Both the position numbers and the translations under genes were made by a program. DNA of 64,000 nucleotides, taken from assembly GCA_964561455.1 (NCBI GenBank), contig CAZLPS010000012.1, positions 3,148-67,147 of the forward strand, read 5' to 3'. Origin of the DNA: JABDGR01 sp964561455 (GTDB lineage Bacteria; Verrucomicrobiota; Verrucomicrobiia; Opitutales; JABDGR01). The notes beneath the pieces were generated by a model. The model saw only the letters and a list, made by a program, of their open reading frames with translations, was not told the DNA's origin and did not search any database. Each line of letters opens with the position of its first letter. Positions within the stretch are counted from its first letter, which is position 1. Shown piece by piece: positions 35,801-43,663 of the stretch.

Positions 35801-35885
35801 TGCCCCCATGCACCCGCAACCACGGCTCCGCCGCGCCCGCCCAGACGGCAGCCGGATGGTCGGATACGCGTAATACCGTGAGCAT
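32862..35885 (-). CDS. addB: AddB-like helicase-nuclease subunit
   Basis: 1,007 residues, the partner of the AddA-like protein downstream. The N-terminal region (APNAAWISALKAKALGAGLP) sits where a UvrD-like Walker A would be but lacks GxGKT, as expected for the non-translocating or degenerate helicase half of AddB. The C-terminal nuclease has EFPLRGRMDLVLFPQ, WVIDFKTGKDKPL and LQLALYAWAL, the PD-(D/E)XK core. The Fe-S cluster cysteines of Bacillus AddB are not visible; the C-terminal end has no Cys. The ATG at 35885 was chosen because upstream codons run into a GTGTGGAGTGTGAA tandem repeat. The pair forms a two-gene operon. Confidence 0.82.
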   Translation of the reverse strand: MLTVLRVSDHPAAVWAGAAEPWLRVHGGNWRERRVVLAPNAAWISALKAKALGAGLPILGIAWLTPGRFRAEALHALPGQARRVALREDLHLLLELAAAQLPKNPLARAFGPDPAPFQELLDTLEGAGWEAGVLPDGDAREVAAAAAQLRAKAGWMTTAAADRELREAAANHKMPERGKHLLAVGFGPGDWAMRGLLEAAAAAYAKTELVLDVLDYEQTAAAAWVGAWEEKMDGPADWLEAEAVRAPYAPLAAEIMTPVRAGTVPAKILVSGGSTPVMWLAENLQAEADLVVAQALEFLQLPDGVEARVGVVVGSVNSPLAREVAARLAALGLPHHDAPGHLPGRAGAQAGFEAWLDWQENGRLAGLVNWVRAAERAGILNEKDAAAVERILKSAAGATLADHPAVLAAWLDGCGAEAQAARDFCAQWARLPEAAAGAEYFQKILEVAKKLRWPEAPETLAERAEFLLAAQIVTMPRATILRWVRAVTRVPGRTRDELGREPWARLQIVDAASAAAQEWTHLVLGGLQHGEWPDDGRDSPLLDEGQARRLNGEVLREGPQGEGHWTVAAGRALLLSQADRRRLDRATFARLAALPERGLALTARLAEPADGRPARLSEYFWTVAKAVIGRLPSKEDWEALAEASRARRENFQKSLASEAPKAARAKEESAAAPGPEATARAYAARRDPASPFDEYSFCLRTPPATPLLLSCKKWQEAVERPGASWFKHLLEAAPRWNPAEEDWARMSLGTWAHEWVRFGPELSAGRGEVASLPLPNGETWRKIAAGRAREMRDNASRAFAAAGRALPEAWLDAFAAAAREVEHWLGALAENPAWPQGLAEINLPAGLTAILPGTEVEFPLRGRMDLVLFPQRTEFAPGKMANTAAWVIDFKTGKDKPLKLKALARGEGLQLALYAWALRAMGAPSVALTLLNSDTDGAPQLQGTDLADGKLADLWQLLATYAGEGRWGERNDLDDEHDRPGDYPSATLPVPVAVLWQKWEITHPDSK

Positions 35886-36268
35886 GGCGAAAGTGTGGAG
35901 TGTGAAGTGTGGAGTGTGAAGTTCAATCCAAGCAATTCCCCTATTCAATTGGCATTTTTCCCGTTTTTAAGTTCAGACCTCCGGTCTCCTGTCTCAAGCT
36001 CCAAACCCCGAACCCGGAATTCTTAAAAATATCCGACACGAAAGCTCCAACGCGACTGAAGCGCCCGAAACCGCCGATAGCGAGAAACCGTAAACCGTAA
36101 ACTGTAAACCATCCCCAACCCGGTACGGAACCTGCTCAGGCCTGAGATCCCTCGAAAAATGGGCCGTTTTTGTCGCTTGCTTTCCGCAGGGTGGCAGGCT
36201 TATTACAGGGGCTGCTTCGCCCGGTCGCGTTGGCCGGGCGGGAAATATCATCTTCTTCTTTTCTCAAC
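35886..36268. other. Intergenic region between addB and the LysM gene
   Basis: These 383 bases contain no gene. Seen in order: GTGTGGAGTGTGAA tandem words (35892-35922), the CCGTAAACCGTAAACTGTAAACC word repeat (about 36088-36110), and a small hairpin CGCCCGG/CCGGGCG (about 36218-36240) just before the LysM start. Both divergent genes take their promoters here. Confidence 0.6.
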
Positions 36269-36919
36269 ATGGACATTGACTCCTCCTCCAAACCCGGCCT
36301 CAGCGCCATGATGCCCCTGGCCGCCGGCCTTTTGGGCGTGCTCCTTGGCGTCATCGCCTTGTTCATGTCTTTTAGCAACAGTGGGAAGGTCGCCGCCATG
36401 AAGGCCGATGTTGACAGCCTCATGAGCACCGCTGACACCATGAAGGCCACGGCCAGCGATGTGGCCAGCGTCAAACAAAAGGTGGACCTCACCGCCAGCA
36501 AACTCGATGCCGTCGTCTCGGGCGTGCAGAGCTCGCTCACCAATTTCGGCCAGGACGTCTCCGCCAAGATTACCGCCATCAGTGACAAGGTTGACAAGCT
36601 CGGCTCTCGCGCCCCTGTTGCTGCAGCCGCCGGCGGTTCCAAGTCTGCCCCGGCCGAGACCGCGGTCACCAGCGCCGGCGGTACCCACACCATTGTCGCT
36701 GGCGACACCCTCGCCGTTTTGGCCAGGAAATACAATGTCACGCTCGCCGCCATTGTGGCCGCCAACCCGGGCGTTGATCCCAGCAAGCTGAAGATCGGCC
36801 AAAGCATCAATATTCCGCCTGCGAAGGCCTCCTCCACCAGCCCGACCCCCGCGCCTCGCAGCCCCCCAACTTCGAGCACCACTCCGGCTTCCACCCCGGC
36901 TTCCACCGTTACACAGTAG
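36269..36919 (+). CDS. LysM-domain membrane protein
   Basis: 216 residues. A membrane helix at about 13-31 (MMPLAAGLLGVLLGVIALFM) anchors it. A helical, probably coiled-coil stretch follows (about 40-115, with VASVKQKVDLTASKLDAVVS). The LysM domain (about 137-180: HTIVAGDTLAVLARKYNVTL, then NPGVDPSKLKIGQSINIP) binds peptidoglycan. The tail is Ser/Thr/Pro-rich. It probably ties an envelope structure to the cell wall. The ATG at 36269 is chosen because it brings the helix close to the N terminus; the frame is open further upstream. The Nudix gene begins 11 bases after its stop, so the two are likely one operon. Confidence 0.83.
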   Translation: MDIDSSSKPGLSAMMPLAAGLLGVLLGVIALFMSFSNSGKVAAMKADVDSLMSTADTMKATASDVASVKQKVDLTASKLDAVVSGVQSSLTNFGQDVSAKITAISDKVDKLGSRAPVAAAAGGSKSAPAETAVTSAGGTHTIVAGDTLAVLARKYNVTLAAIVAANPGVDPSKLKIGQSINIPPAKASSTSPTPAPRSPPTSSTTPASTPASTVTQ

Positions 36920-36930
36920 GTATTATCCAC

Positions 36931-37539
36931 ATGGCTGAGTCTCCGCCCGCATCCCGGAAGCCGGTTGCCGGCAGTCGAGCATCACCACCCGCCGCGTGGT
37001 TGAAGCTTGGGCAGACGCAAATGTCCGATTGCCGGATTTTTCGCGTCCAACGCCGCCGGCTCCGCCACGTCACCGATGGTCGCGAAGGTGAGTTCTACAT
37101 CATCGAAGCGCCCGACTGGGTGCACACCCTCGCCCTCACGGAAGAAAAGGAATTGCTCCTCGTCCGCCAGTGGCGCTTCGGCGTGGATAAACTTTCCTGG
37201 GAACCCCCCGGCGGCGTCATTGAGAAGGGCGAAGACATCGTCGCCGCCGCCCAGCGCGAACTCCTCGAGGAAACCGGCCAGGCCGGCCAAAATGCGCGCC
37301 TGATTGGCTCCGCCGCGCCCAACCCCGCCATTCAGAACAACCAGGTCCATTTCGTCCTCGTGGAAAATTGCACGCCACAAGCCGCCCTTAATTGGGACCC
37401 CCATGAGGAACTGCAAATCGGCGTCTTCCCCCTCGCCGACATCGTACCCATGATCCGCCGCGGCGAAATCTTTCACAGCCTCTCCCTCAACGCCCTGCAA
37501 TATCTCTTCTGGCACCTCGAGGGAAAATTATCCGTCTAG
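36931..37539 (+). CDS. Nudix hydrolase (ADP-ribose pyrophosphatase type)
   Basis: 202 residues. The Nudix box is complete: Gly95, Glu101, then REL.EETG at 109-116 (GGVIEKGEDIVAAAQRELLE), which binds Mg2+ and cleaves a nucleoside diphosphate linked to another moiety. EPPGG before the box and the overall layout match the ADP-ribose/ADP-sugar pyrophosphatase group. The substrate remains a guess. The first 30 residues (Pro/Ser-rich) are not part of the fold; the Met at 31 (37021) could be the true start. It follows the LysM gene in an operon-like arrangement. Confidence 0.85.
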   Translation: MAESPPASRKPVAGSRASPPAAWLKLGQTQMSDCRIFRVQRRRLRHVTDGREGEFYIIEAPDWVHTLALTEEKELLLVRQWRFGVDKLSWEPPGGVIEKGEDIVAAAQRELLEETGQAGQNARLIGSAAPNPAIQNNQVHFVLVENCTPQAALNWDPHEELQIGVFPLADIVPMIRRGEIFHSLSLNALQYLFWHLEGKLSV

Positions 37540-37624
37540 TCGCTGTCGCCATCGCCCGGCCATGAAGTGAATAAAGAATAATTTTAAAAATTTTGCCAAT
37601 TCTGTCAAAAAAAAGCTTTCTGCC

Positions 37625-38581
37625 ATGAAACGCTTGCCGCCCCACGCCACCCACGCCCCCGCCGCCGTCCTCGTCGTTGGTTCTGTCGCCTATGACGATA
37701 TTATCACGCCCCGCGCCAGCGGCGAACGCATCCTTGGCGGCTCTGCCAGCTATGGCTCCCTCGCCGCCAGCTATTTCGCGCCCACCCGCCTCGTCGGTGT
37801 CGTCGGCCACGACTTCGCCCCCCACGACCTCGCCCGCCTCCGCGCCCGTGACATTGACTTGGAAGGTCTGCAAGTGGACCAAACCGGCCCGACGTTCCAC
37901 TGGAAGGGTCGCTACCACGAGAATTTCAACCGCCGCGACACGCTGGAAATCCACCTCAACGTTTTCGAGCGCTTTCGCCCGCAGTTGCCGGAAGCTTACA
38001 AACATTCCGAATACGCCCTCCTCGGCAACATTCACCCGTCGCTGCAACTTCACGTCCGCAGCGCCCTCGGCAAAAATGTTTTCGCCGCCGCCGACACCAT
38101 TGATTTGTGGATTAAAACCACCCATGACGAGTTGCTCGCCCTCCTCCGCGAACTCGACCTCTTCGTCATCAACGACACCGAAGCCGAAATGTTGACCGAG
38201 GAGCCAAACATCATCCGCGCCGGCCACGCCCTCCGCGCCAAAGGCCCCCGCATCGTCATCATCAAGAAAGGCTCCCACGGCGCCTACCTCTTCCATCCCG
38301 ACGGACTCTTTGCCCTCCCGGCGTATCCCGTCGTCGAGCTGCACGACCCCACCGGCGCGGGCGACTCTTTCGCCGGCGCCCTGCTCGGCGCGCTCGCCAT
38401 CCAGACCGGCGCCGGCAAACCCGCGAAGCCCACCTTCAAGCAAATTAAGGAAGCCATGGTCTTCGCCACCGTCGTCGCGAGTCTCACCGTCGAAGCGTTC
38501 TCCTGCGACCGCCTCGAATCCGCCGGCGTCGCCGAAATCCAAAAACGCGCCGAGGAATTGCGGGCGCTGGTTTCCCTTTGA
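37625..38581 (+). CDS. PfkB-family carbohydrate or nucleoside kinase
   Basis: 318 residues of the ribokinase/PfkB fold. Near the N terminus it has VLVVGSVAYDD and a Gly-Gly segment (ILGGSASYGS). The C-terminal signature DPTGAGDSFAGALLG (241-255) carries the anion hole and the catalytic base Asp247. NDTEAEML and VIIKKGSHGAY are also typical. It phosphorylates a sugar or nucleoside with ATP in the cytoplasm. The substrate cannot be told from sequence; the SVAYDDI start is common to putative adenosine- or fructose-kinase-like members. The 85-base gap upstream is AT-rich (AATAATTTTAAAAATTTT) and probably holds its promoter. Confidence 0.88.
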   Translation: MKRLPPHATHAPAAVLVVGSVAYDDIITPRASGERILGGSASYGSLAASYFAPTRLVGVVGHDFAPHDLARLRARDIDLEGLQVDQTGPTFHWKGRYHENFNRRDTLEIHLNVFERFRPQLPEAYKHSEYALLGNIHPSLQLHVRSALGKNVFAAADTIDLWIKTTHDELLALLRELDLFVINDTEAEMLTEEPNIIRAGHALRAKGPRIVIIKKGSHGAYLFHPDGLFALPAYPVVELHDPTGAGDSFAGALLGALAIQTGAGKPAKPTFKQIKEAMVFATVVASLTVEAFSCDRLESAGVAEIQKRAEELRALVSL

Positions 38582-38668
38582 GCCCTTTTTATTTAAGCTT
38601 GCCTCCCTCCAAGTTTACCCTTTCGCTGGGGCCTGCTTCTTGATATACTGCTTAATACTGAACGAGTT

Positions 38669-38866
38669 ATGTCCTCCACTCTTACGCCAGCCACCCGTTA
38701 CGGGAGCCCGCAAATTGCCCGTGAATTCAAGCGAAGGGTGTCCCCTTCTTCTGTTAAGTCAAAGCCGCTGCGCATAACAGGCACACAAGGCGTTAAGGAA
38801 TATATCGCCTGGATAAATCGGCAGCAGATTCTAACTACTGAAAGCCGCTTGCGCTTTGGTGGTTAA
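38669..38866 (+). CDS. Small protein ending in Gly-Gly, upstream of a cysteine-protease gene
   Basis: A 65-residue open frame. It is basic in the middle (REFKRRVSPSSVKSKPLR), has one predicted helix (GVKEYIAWINRQQ) and ends in ESRLRFGG directly before the stop. That terminus resembles the RLRGG end of ubiquitin-like proteins, but the rest does not obviously fit a beta-grasp fold at this length. The gene ends 8 bases before the papain-like protease gene, so the two are likely cotranscribed. Base composition is lower in GC than the neighbouring genes. It may also be a non-coding leader; conservation would decide. Confidence 0.5.
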   Translation: MSSTLTPATRYGSPQIAREFKRRVSPSSVKSKPLRITGTQGVKEYIAWINRQQILTTESRLRFGG

Positions 38867-38874
38867 ATAACTTT

Positions 38875-40788
38875 ATGGCGCTTGCTCGATTAGCGCGCCA
38901 CTGTCGCGGCAGCGTGGAACGTTTTGACGTTCGCTACGGGAGGTCAAATTTTGCCTTAATTGAGCGCCTGTTTCCCGATACCCCCCCAGAAGTATCGGTT
39001 CGCCGTTTGTTTTCATTGGCCCGCGCTGCCGGATGCACCTGTTTATCAGTCGAAAAGATATTGCCCGAAGGCGCAATCGCAGAAGAAAATTCCGAGTTGG
39101 CGCGTCTATTTCCAGGGTGCCGGATGGGCGGACTTTTGCGCCTCTCCTTTTGGCGTCGCCCCCGCGAAACGGACGATGACAACATTGGCTCGAATGGCGC
39201 CCTGGCTGGATACGCACTTTGCAAGCTGGACATTTTACCAAACAACATATCGCTCGAAAAAGTTGGTCGTAAAGTACGGCGACAATGGCACGTTTTTGAA
39301 GCCGTCTTTGAAAGATCCCCTTATCCGCACAACTATTCAGTTTGCGCAAAGCCATATCGCATTCGGGTTCTTCAAAAGGAATACTGGATATTAGGCGTAA
39401 TGTATTGCCAGCAAAATGGGCTTAACAAGTCCTGTGCGCAGGTTGCCTTGCGGACTTTAGGCATGCTTCACGCGGGAGAGGACAATGACGTGCCTTACAA
39501 TCATTTAAACGGTTTGGCAACGGACGGCAAGCCCCTTGGGCACCAACTCGGGAAAGACCTTTCCGCCGTTGAAATAATGCGTGCCTTGACTGGCCTCGGG
39601 CTTCAATTTGATGCTTTTGATTACACGCTCCTGCAAAGCCCGGCGCTCACCTCCAAACTCGACGGCTTGGAGAAAATATTCGGAAAACACGGGCGCAAAT
39701 TTGACAGCGTCAAAGCCCGCCACTTCCTTAGTCAATATATTGAAACGCAGATTTCAGAAATAGCAGATCGAACCTTGCCCAAAGAAATTGCCTTGAAAAC
39801 TTTTCCCGTGGATCAGCTACCAGATGCACACCACCAAAAGTTGCTTGGCGAACTGTACGCTTGGACTGATTCGCAAACAATGGACATACGCAATCTATTC
39901 GAAAATCCAGAATCCATCTGGAGGGGCCGTTTAGACCATCCCTATCAGAAATACCTTTATGCCGGGGTGGAATCCGGAACTGGCGCCCTTCTTGGTTTTC
40001 ATTACAATGATGACGCCAAGAATAGCGTTGTGCAGCATCATATCGTTCCTGTCTTTGGCCATACCTTTAATCAAGACACCTGGGTTCCGCGGGCTGAGCA
40101 ATCGTATTTCTCCGCGGGTGCGGCATTGCGTTTTTTAGTCAGTGACTCATGGCTTAGTAGTTTTATAATTCATGACGACAATTTCGGGGCAAATTATTGC
40201 CTTCCGAAGTTGTTTCTTAAGCCGCAGCAGGTTGACTATGTGCTGGCATTGCGACGTCCAGGCATTAAGTATAGCGGCTTGGTGGCCGAAGCGTTGGCAG
40301 CCGAGCTTTTTTTGGAAATCGTCAGAGGCTTGAAAATCGAGTCCAATGCTTGGCTCCAGCGCCTTCTCGGCCAAATAGATAAGACAAAACTGACTCTGAA
40401 TCTTGTATTTCGAACGATCGCCGTTTCGCGCAAAGAGCTGGCGTTGCATTACCAGGAAATGAAAGACTGGGAGGGCAAGTCCGAAGCTCCTTGGTTGCCT
40501 AAGCTGATTACTCAAAACCTACCCGAAATGGTCTGGCTGATTGAAATCTCTGTGCATGAGCTATTTCCAATCAATAAACGGAAAATTGCAGAAATTGTCC
40601 TCGATGCGACATCGCTACCCGATGAGACGCACCATCCCGATCTAAAAATCTTGCAGTATGCCAGATTTCCTTCTGCCTACATACTCTGGATGCCGGGTAG
40701 TTCGGCTCAAAACCATTCTCTAATCCACTTTCCCAGCAATCTTGAAAGCCATACTCCAGTCTTTCAATTCCCAACCGTCGAACACTAA
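38875..40788 (+). CDS. Putative papain-like (C39-type) cysteine protease
   Basis: 637 residues, soluble. The central part has a Cys-protease layout: Gln179/180 (oxyanion hole) and Cys187 in YCQQNGLNKSCAQVALRTL, then QHHIVPVFGHTFNQDTWVP with His388/389 and Asp401, which fits a Cys-His-Asp triad as in C39/papain-like folds. A further conserved-looking motif FIIHDDNFGANYCLPK (430-445) follows. The N-terminal 150 and C-terminal 190 residues have no recognised domain. Substrate and role are unknown. It is AT-richer than the surroundings, sits between housekeeping genes and overlaps proA by TAATG (40786-40790), so it looks like an inserted accessory gene. The assignment rests on motif reading only. 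Confidence 0.7.
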   Translation: MALARLARHCRGSVERFDVRYGRSNFALIERLFPDTPPEVSVRRLFSLARAAGCTCLSVEKILPEGAIAEENSELARLFPGCRMGGLLRLSFWRRPRETDDDNIGSNGALAGYALCKLDILPNNISLEKVGRKVRRQWHVFEAVFERSPYPHNYSVCAKPYRIRVLQKEYWILGVMYCQQNGLNKSCAQVALRTLGMLHAGEDNDVPYNHLNGLATDGKPLGHQLGKDLSAVEIMRALTGLGLQFDAFDYTLLQSPALTSKLDGLEKIFGKHGRKFDSVKARHFLSQYIETQISEIADRTLPKEIALKTFPVDQLPDAHHQKLLGELYAWTDSQTMDIRNLFENPESIWRGRLDHPYQKYLYAGVESGTGALLGFHYNDDAKNSVVQHHIVPVFGHTFNQDTWVPRAEQSYFSAGAALRFLVSDSWLSSFIIHDDNFGANYCLPKLFLKPQQVDYVLALRRPGIKYSGLVAEALAAELFLEIVRGLKIESNAWLQRLLGQIDKTKLTLNLVFRTIAVSRKELALHYQEMKDWEGKSEAPWLPKLITQNLPEMVWLIEISVHELFPINKRKIAEIVLDATSLPDETHHPDLKILQYARFPSAYILWMPGSSAQNHSLIHFPSNLESHTPVFQFPTVEH

Positions 40789-42059
40789 TGTCCTTCGCCC
40801 CCCTCATCGAATCCCTTGGCCGCCAGGCCCGCGAAGCCTCCCTCGCCCTGGCCACGACTGATGCGTCGCGCAAAAACGCCGCGTTGCTCCGTCTCGCCGT
40901 GTTGTTGGGCGAACGCGCCGACGAAATTATCGCCGCGAACCAGAAAGACCTCGCCGCCGCCGCTGCTGCCGGCCTCCCCAAGCCGATGATTGACCGGTTG
41001 ACGCTCGACCCCAAGCGTCTTGCCGCCCTCGCCGAGAGCGTTCGCCAGGTCGTCGCGCTGCCCGACCCCGTCGGCGAGGAACTCGAACGCGTCGTGCGTC
41101 CGAACGGTTTGGATATTCGAAAGATTCGCGTCCCCATCGGCGTCATCGCCATCATTTATGAGTCGCGCCCCAACGTCACGATTGACTGCGCCATCCTTTG
41201 CCTCAAATCCGGCAACGCCTGCATCCTGCGCGGCGGCAAGGAAGCGTTCGAGACCAACACCGCCCTCGCCGCGTTGATTGTCCAGGCACTCGCGGATTCC
41301 GGCCTGCCCCCGCACGCCGTCCAATTCGTGCCGACCACGGACCGCGCCGCGCTCGAGCCCCTGCTCAAATTGGATCAATATATTCATTGCATCATTCCCC
41401 GCGGCGGCGAGGCGCTCATCCGCTATGTCGCCGACCACGCGACCGTCCCCGTCATCAAGCATTTCAAGGGCGTCTGCACGATTTACGTGGATCGCGACGC
41501 CGACCCCGCCCTCGCGGAAAGAATCGTCGTCAACGCCAAAACCCAGCGCCCCGGCGTCTGCAACGCCGCGGAAAATCTCTTCATTCACCAGGACGTGGCC
41601 GCCACGCTGCTGCCCAAACTCGCCCACGCCCTCGGCCGGAAAGACGTCGAGTTGCGCTCCGACCCCGCCGCGCGCGCCCTCCTCAAAAACGAAGCCGGCT
41701 TGAAACTCGTCCCTGCGAGTGGCGAAGATTTTTCCACGGAATACATGGATCTCATCATGGCCGTGAAAATCGTGCCCAGCCTCGAGGCCGCCATCGCCGA
41801 CATCAACGAGTTCGGCTCCGCCCACTCCGACGCCATCATCACGCGTAATGAGCAGGCCGCAAAGAAATTCCTGGCCGGCGTCGATTCCGCCACGGTTTAC
41901 TGGAACGCCTCGACGCGTTTCACCGACGGCTTCGAATTCGGCCTCGGCGCGGAAATCGGCATCTCCACTGACCGCCTCCACGCCCGCGGCCCCATGGGCC
42001 TGCGGGAATTGTGCACGTATAAATATATCATCTACGGCACCGGCCAAGTCCGGGAATAG
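40788..42059 (+). CDS. proA: Gamma-glutamyl phosphate reductase
   Basis: 423 residues. It reduces L-glutamyl 5-phosphate to glutamate semialdehyde with NADPH, the second step of proline synthesis. The family signature is clear: IIAANQKDL near the N terminus, VPIGVIAIIYESRPNVT (the NADP loop), RGGKEAFETN, the catalytic Cys258 in QRPGVCNAAENL, and NEFGSAHSDAI ... NASTRFTDGFEFGLGAEIGI near the end. Length is normal. The ATG overlaps the stop of the protease gene (TAATG), so translation is probably coupled. No proB lies nearby. Confidence 0.96.
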   Translation: MSFAPLIESLGRQAREASLALATTDASRKNAALLRLAVLLGERADEIIAANQKDLAAAAAAGLPKPMIDRLTLDPKRLAALAESVRQVVALPDPVGEELERVVRPNGLDIRKIRVPIGVIAIIYESRPNVTIDCAILCLKSGNACILRGGKEAFETNTALAALIVQALADSGLPPHAVQFVPTTDRAALEPLLKLDQYIHCIIPRGGEALIRYVADHATVPVIKHFKGVCTIYVDRDADPALAERIVVNAKTQRPGVCNAAENLFIHQDVAATLLPKLAHALGRKDVELRSDPAARALLKNEAGLKLVPASGEDFSTEYMDLIMAVKIVPSLEAAIADINEFGSAHSDAIITRNEQAAKKFLAGVDSATVYWNASTRFTDGFEFGLGAEIGISTDRLHARGPMGLRELCTYKYIIYGTGQVRE

Positions 42060-42076
42060 GGAACACTGAAAATTTC

Positions 42077-42145
42077 TCACGCGAAGCCGCGAAGTCGCGA
42101 AGGGGCGGAAATGGTCGTGCTTCGCGAATTCGCGGCTTCGCGTGA
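42077..42145. terminator. Bidirectional hairpin between proA and hom
   Basis: The arms TCACGCGAAGCCGCGAAGTC (42077-42096) and the complementary block ending GGCTTCGCGTGA (42120-42145) form a long stem between two convergent genes. No T-run follows. A related CTTCGCGGCTTCGCG word occurs near 12888. A two-way termination role is inferred from position. Confidence 0.55.
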
Positions 42146-42205
42146 ACCCTCAGTGTCTTGCCGTTGCCTTGGCCTTCTTAATTTTTAATTCTTCCTTTTT
42201 AATTT

Positions 42206-43540
42206 CTACAACCCCTCATCCTCCAAAATCCGCAGCAAAAACGGCGCGCCCATCACCGCGCGCAACTTTTTCAATTGGCGGCACGCCTGATGCACGCTCT
42301 GTTCGTTCGAGGCATGGGTCGTGAAAATAATTTCGGCCGTTTTCGTCGCGCGGTCCTCGTGCTGAATCATCGTCGCAATCGAAATCTGGTGGTCCGCCAG
42401 TGCGCGCGCGACTTCCGCCAGCACGCCCGGCCGGTCATGCACCGACAGCCGCAGATAATAGCGCCCGGTGATTTCCGCCAGCGACGCAATCTCAATGCCT
42501 GACCCGAGACGCGTGTACGTCGCCTCGTCCTCCTCGCAAATCACCGGCGGCGGCGCGCCGCGCAACGCCACCACCGCGTCGGCAATGTCGCTCAGCACGG
42601 CGCTCGCGGTGGCGTCCTGCCCCGCGCCACGGCCCACCAGCAGCGTCGAGCCCGCCACGTCCGCGCACAGGCAAATGCCGTTAAACACGTCATTCACGGA
42701 CGCCAGCAGGTTGCCCACCGGCAGCAGGCACGGATGCACCCGGGCGAAGACGCGGTTCGTCGCAAAATCGCGGCTGATGATCGCCAGCAGTTTGATGGTG
42801 TAGCCCAGTTCGCGGGCATACGACAAATCCCGCGGCGTGATGTCGCGAATGCCCTGCACCAGCATCTGCTTCGGCTTGATCCAGCGCCCATGCGCCAGAT
42901 AGGCGAGAATCACCGCCTTGTGCGCCGCGTCCCACCCATCCACGTCCAGCGATTCATCCGCCTCGGCATAACCCAGCCGCTTTGCGTCCGCCAGCACTTC
43001 GGCAAACGGCCGCCCTTCCTTTGTCATCCGCGTCAGGATGTAATTGCAGGTGCCGTTCAAAATTCCATAGATGAGCCGGAAGCGGTTCGCAATCAGCCCC
43101 TCGCGCAGCACTTTGATGATCGGAATGCCGCCCGCCACGCTTGCCTCGAAAAAGTAATGGCCCCGCCCGCGTTGCACCAAACGGAACAATTCCGCCCCGT
43201 GTTCGCACAGCAGCGCCTTGTTCCCGGTGACCACCACTTTGTTTAACGTCAACGCCCGCACCGTCAATTCGCGCGCCTTGGTGACCCCGCCGATGAGTTC
43301 GCAGACGATGTCAATGGTCGGATCGTCCACGATCGCAGCCAAATCCGTTGTCAGGCACGACGCCGGCACCTTGACCTCCCGTTTCTTCTTCAAATCACGT
43401 ACCCCCACCCGCGCAATTTCCAAATCCACCCCCAGCCGCCGCGACAGCGCCACCCGGTTATTATGCAAATGTTTCCACACGCCCTGGCCGACAGTGCCAA
43501 AGCCGAGCAAGCCGATGCGAATGGTGCGTTGGGTGGGCAT
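42206..43540 (-). CDS. hom: Homoserine dehydrogenase
   Basis: 444 residues. It reduces aspartate semialdehyde to homoserine with NAD(P)H, the branch point to threonine and methionine. The N-terminal dinucleotide fold has IGLLGFGTVGQGVW. The catalytic region has GILNGTCNYILTRM, AYAEADESLDVDGWDAAHKA-like residues (seen as YAEADESLDVDGWDAAHK) and AYLAHG. A C-terminal ACT domain (LRLSVHDRPGVLAEVARALA) makes feedback control by an amino acid, usually threonine, likely. It is a single enzyme, not fused to aspartokinase. Convergent with proA. Confidence 0.96.
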   Translation of the reverse strand: MPTQRTIRIGLLGFGTVGQGVWKHLHNNRVALSRRLGVDLEIARVGVRDLKKKREVKVPASCLTTDLAAIVDDPTIDIVCELIGGVTKARELTVRALTLNKVVVTGNKALLCEHGAELFRLVQRGRGHYFFEASVAGGIPIIKVLREGLIANRFRLIYGILNGTCNYILTRMTKEGRPFAEVLADAKRLGYAEADESLDVDGWDAAHKAVILAYLAHGRWIKPKQMLVQGIRDITPRDLSYARELGYTIKLLAIISRDFATNRVFARVHPCLLPVGNLLASVNDVFNGICLCADVAGSTLLVGRGAGQDATASAVLSDIADAVVALRGAPPPVICEEDEATYTRLGSGIEIASLAEITGRYYLRLSVHDRPGVLAEVARALADHQISIATMIQHEDRATKTAEIIFTTHASNEQSVHQACRQLKKLRAVMGAPFLLRILEDEGL

Positions 43541-43663
43541 GGGAGGCAGGAGAGAAGGTAGAATATAGAAGGTAGAAGGTAGAATTAAAGACCATTAATC
43601 AGCAAAGGCGAATGAAGCGATTGAGGCCACTGAGGCGAAAAAATGGGCAAAACACCATTTAAT

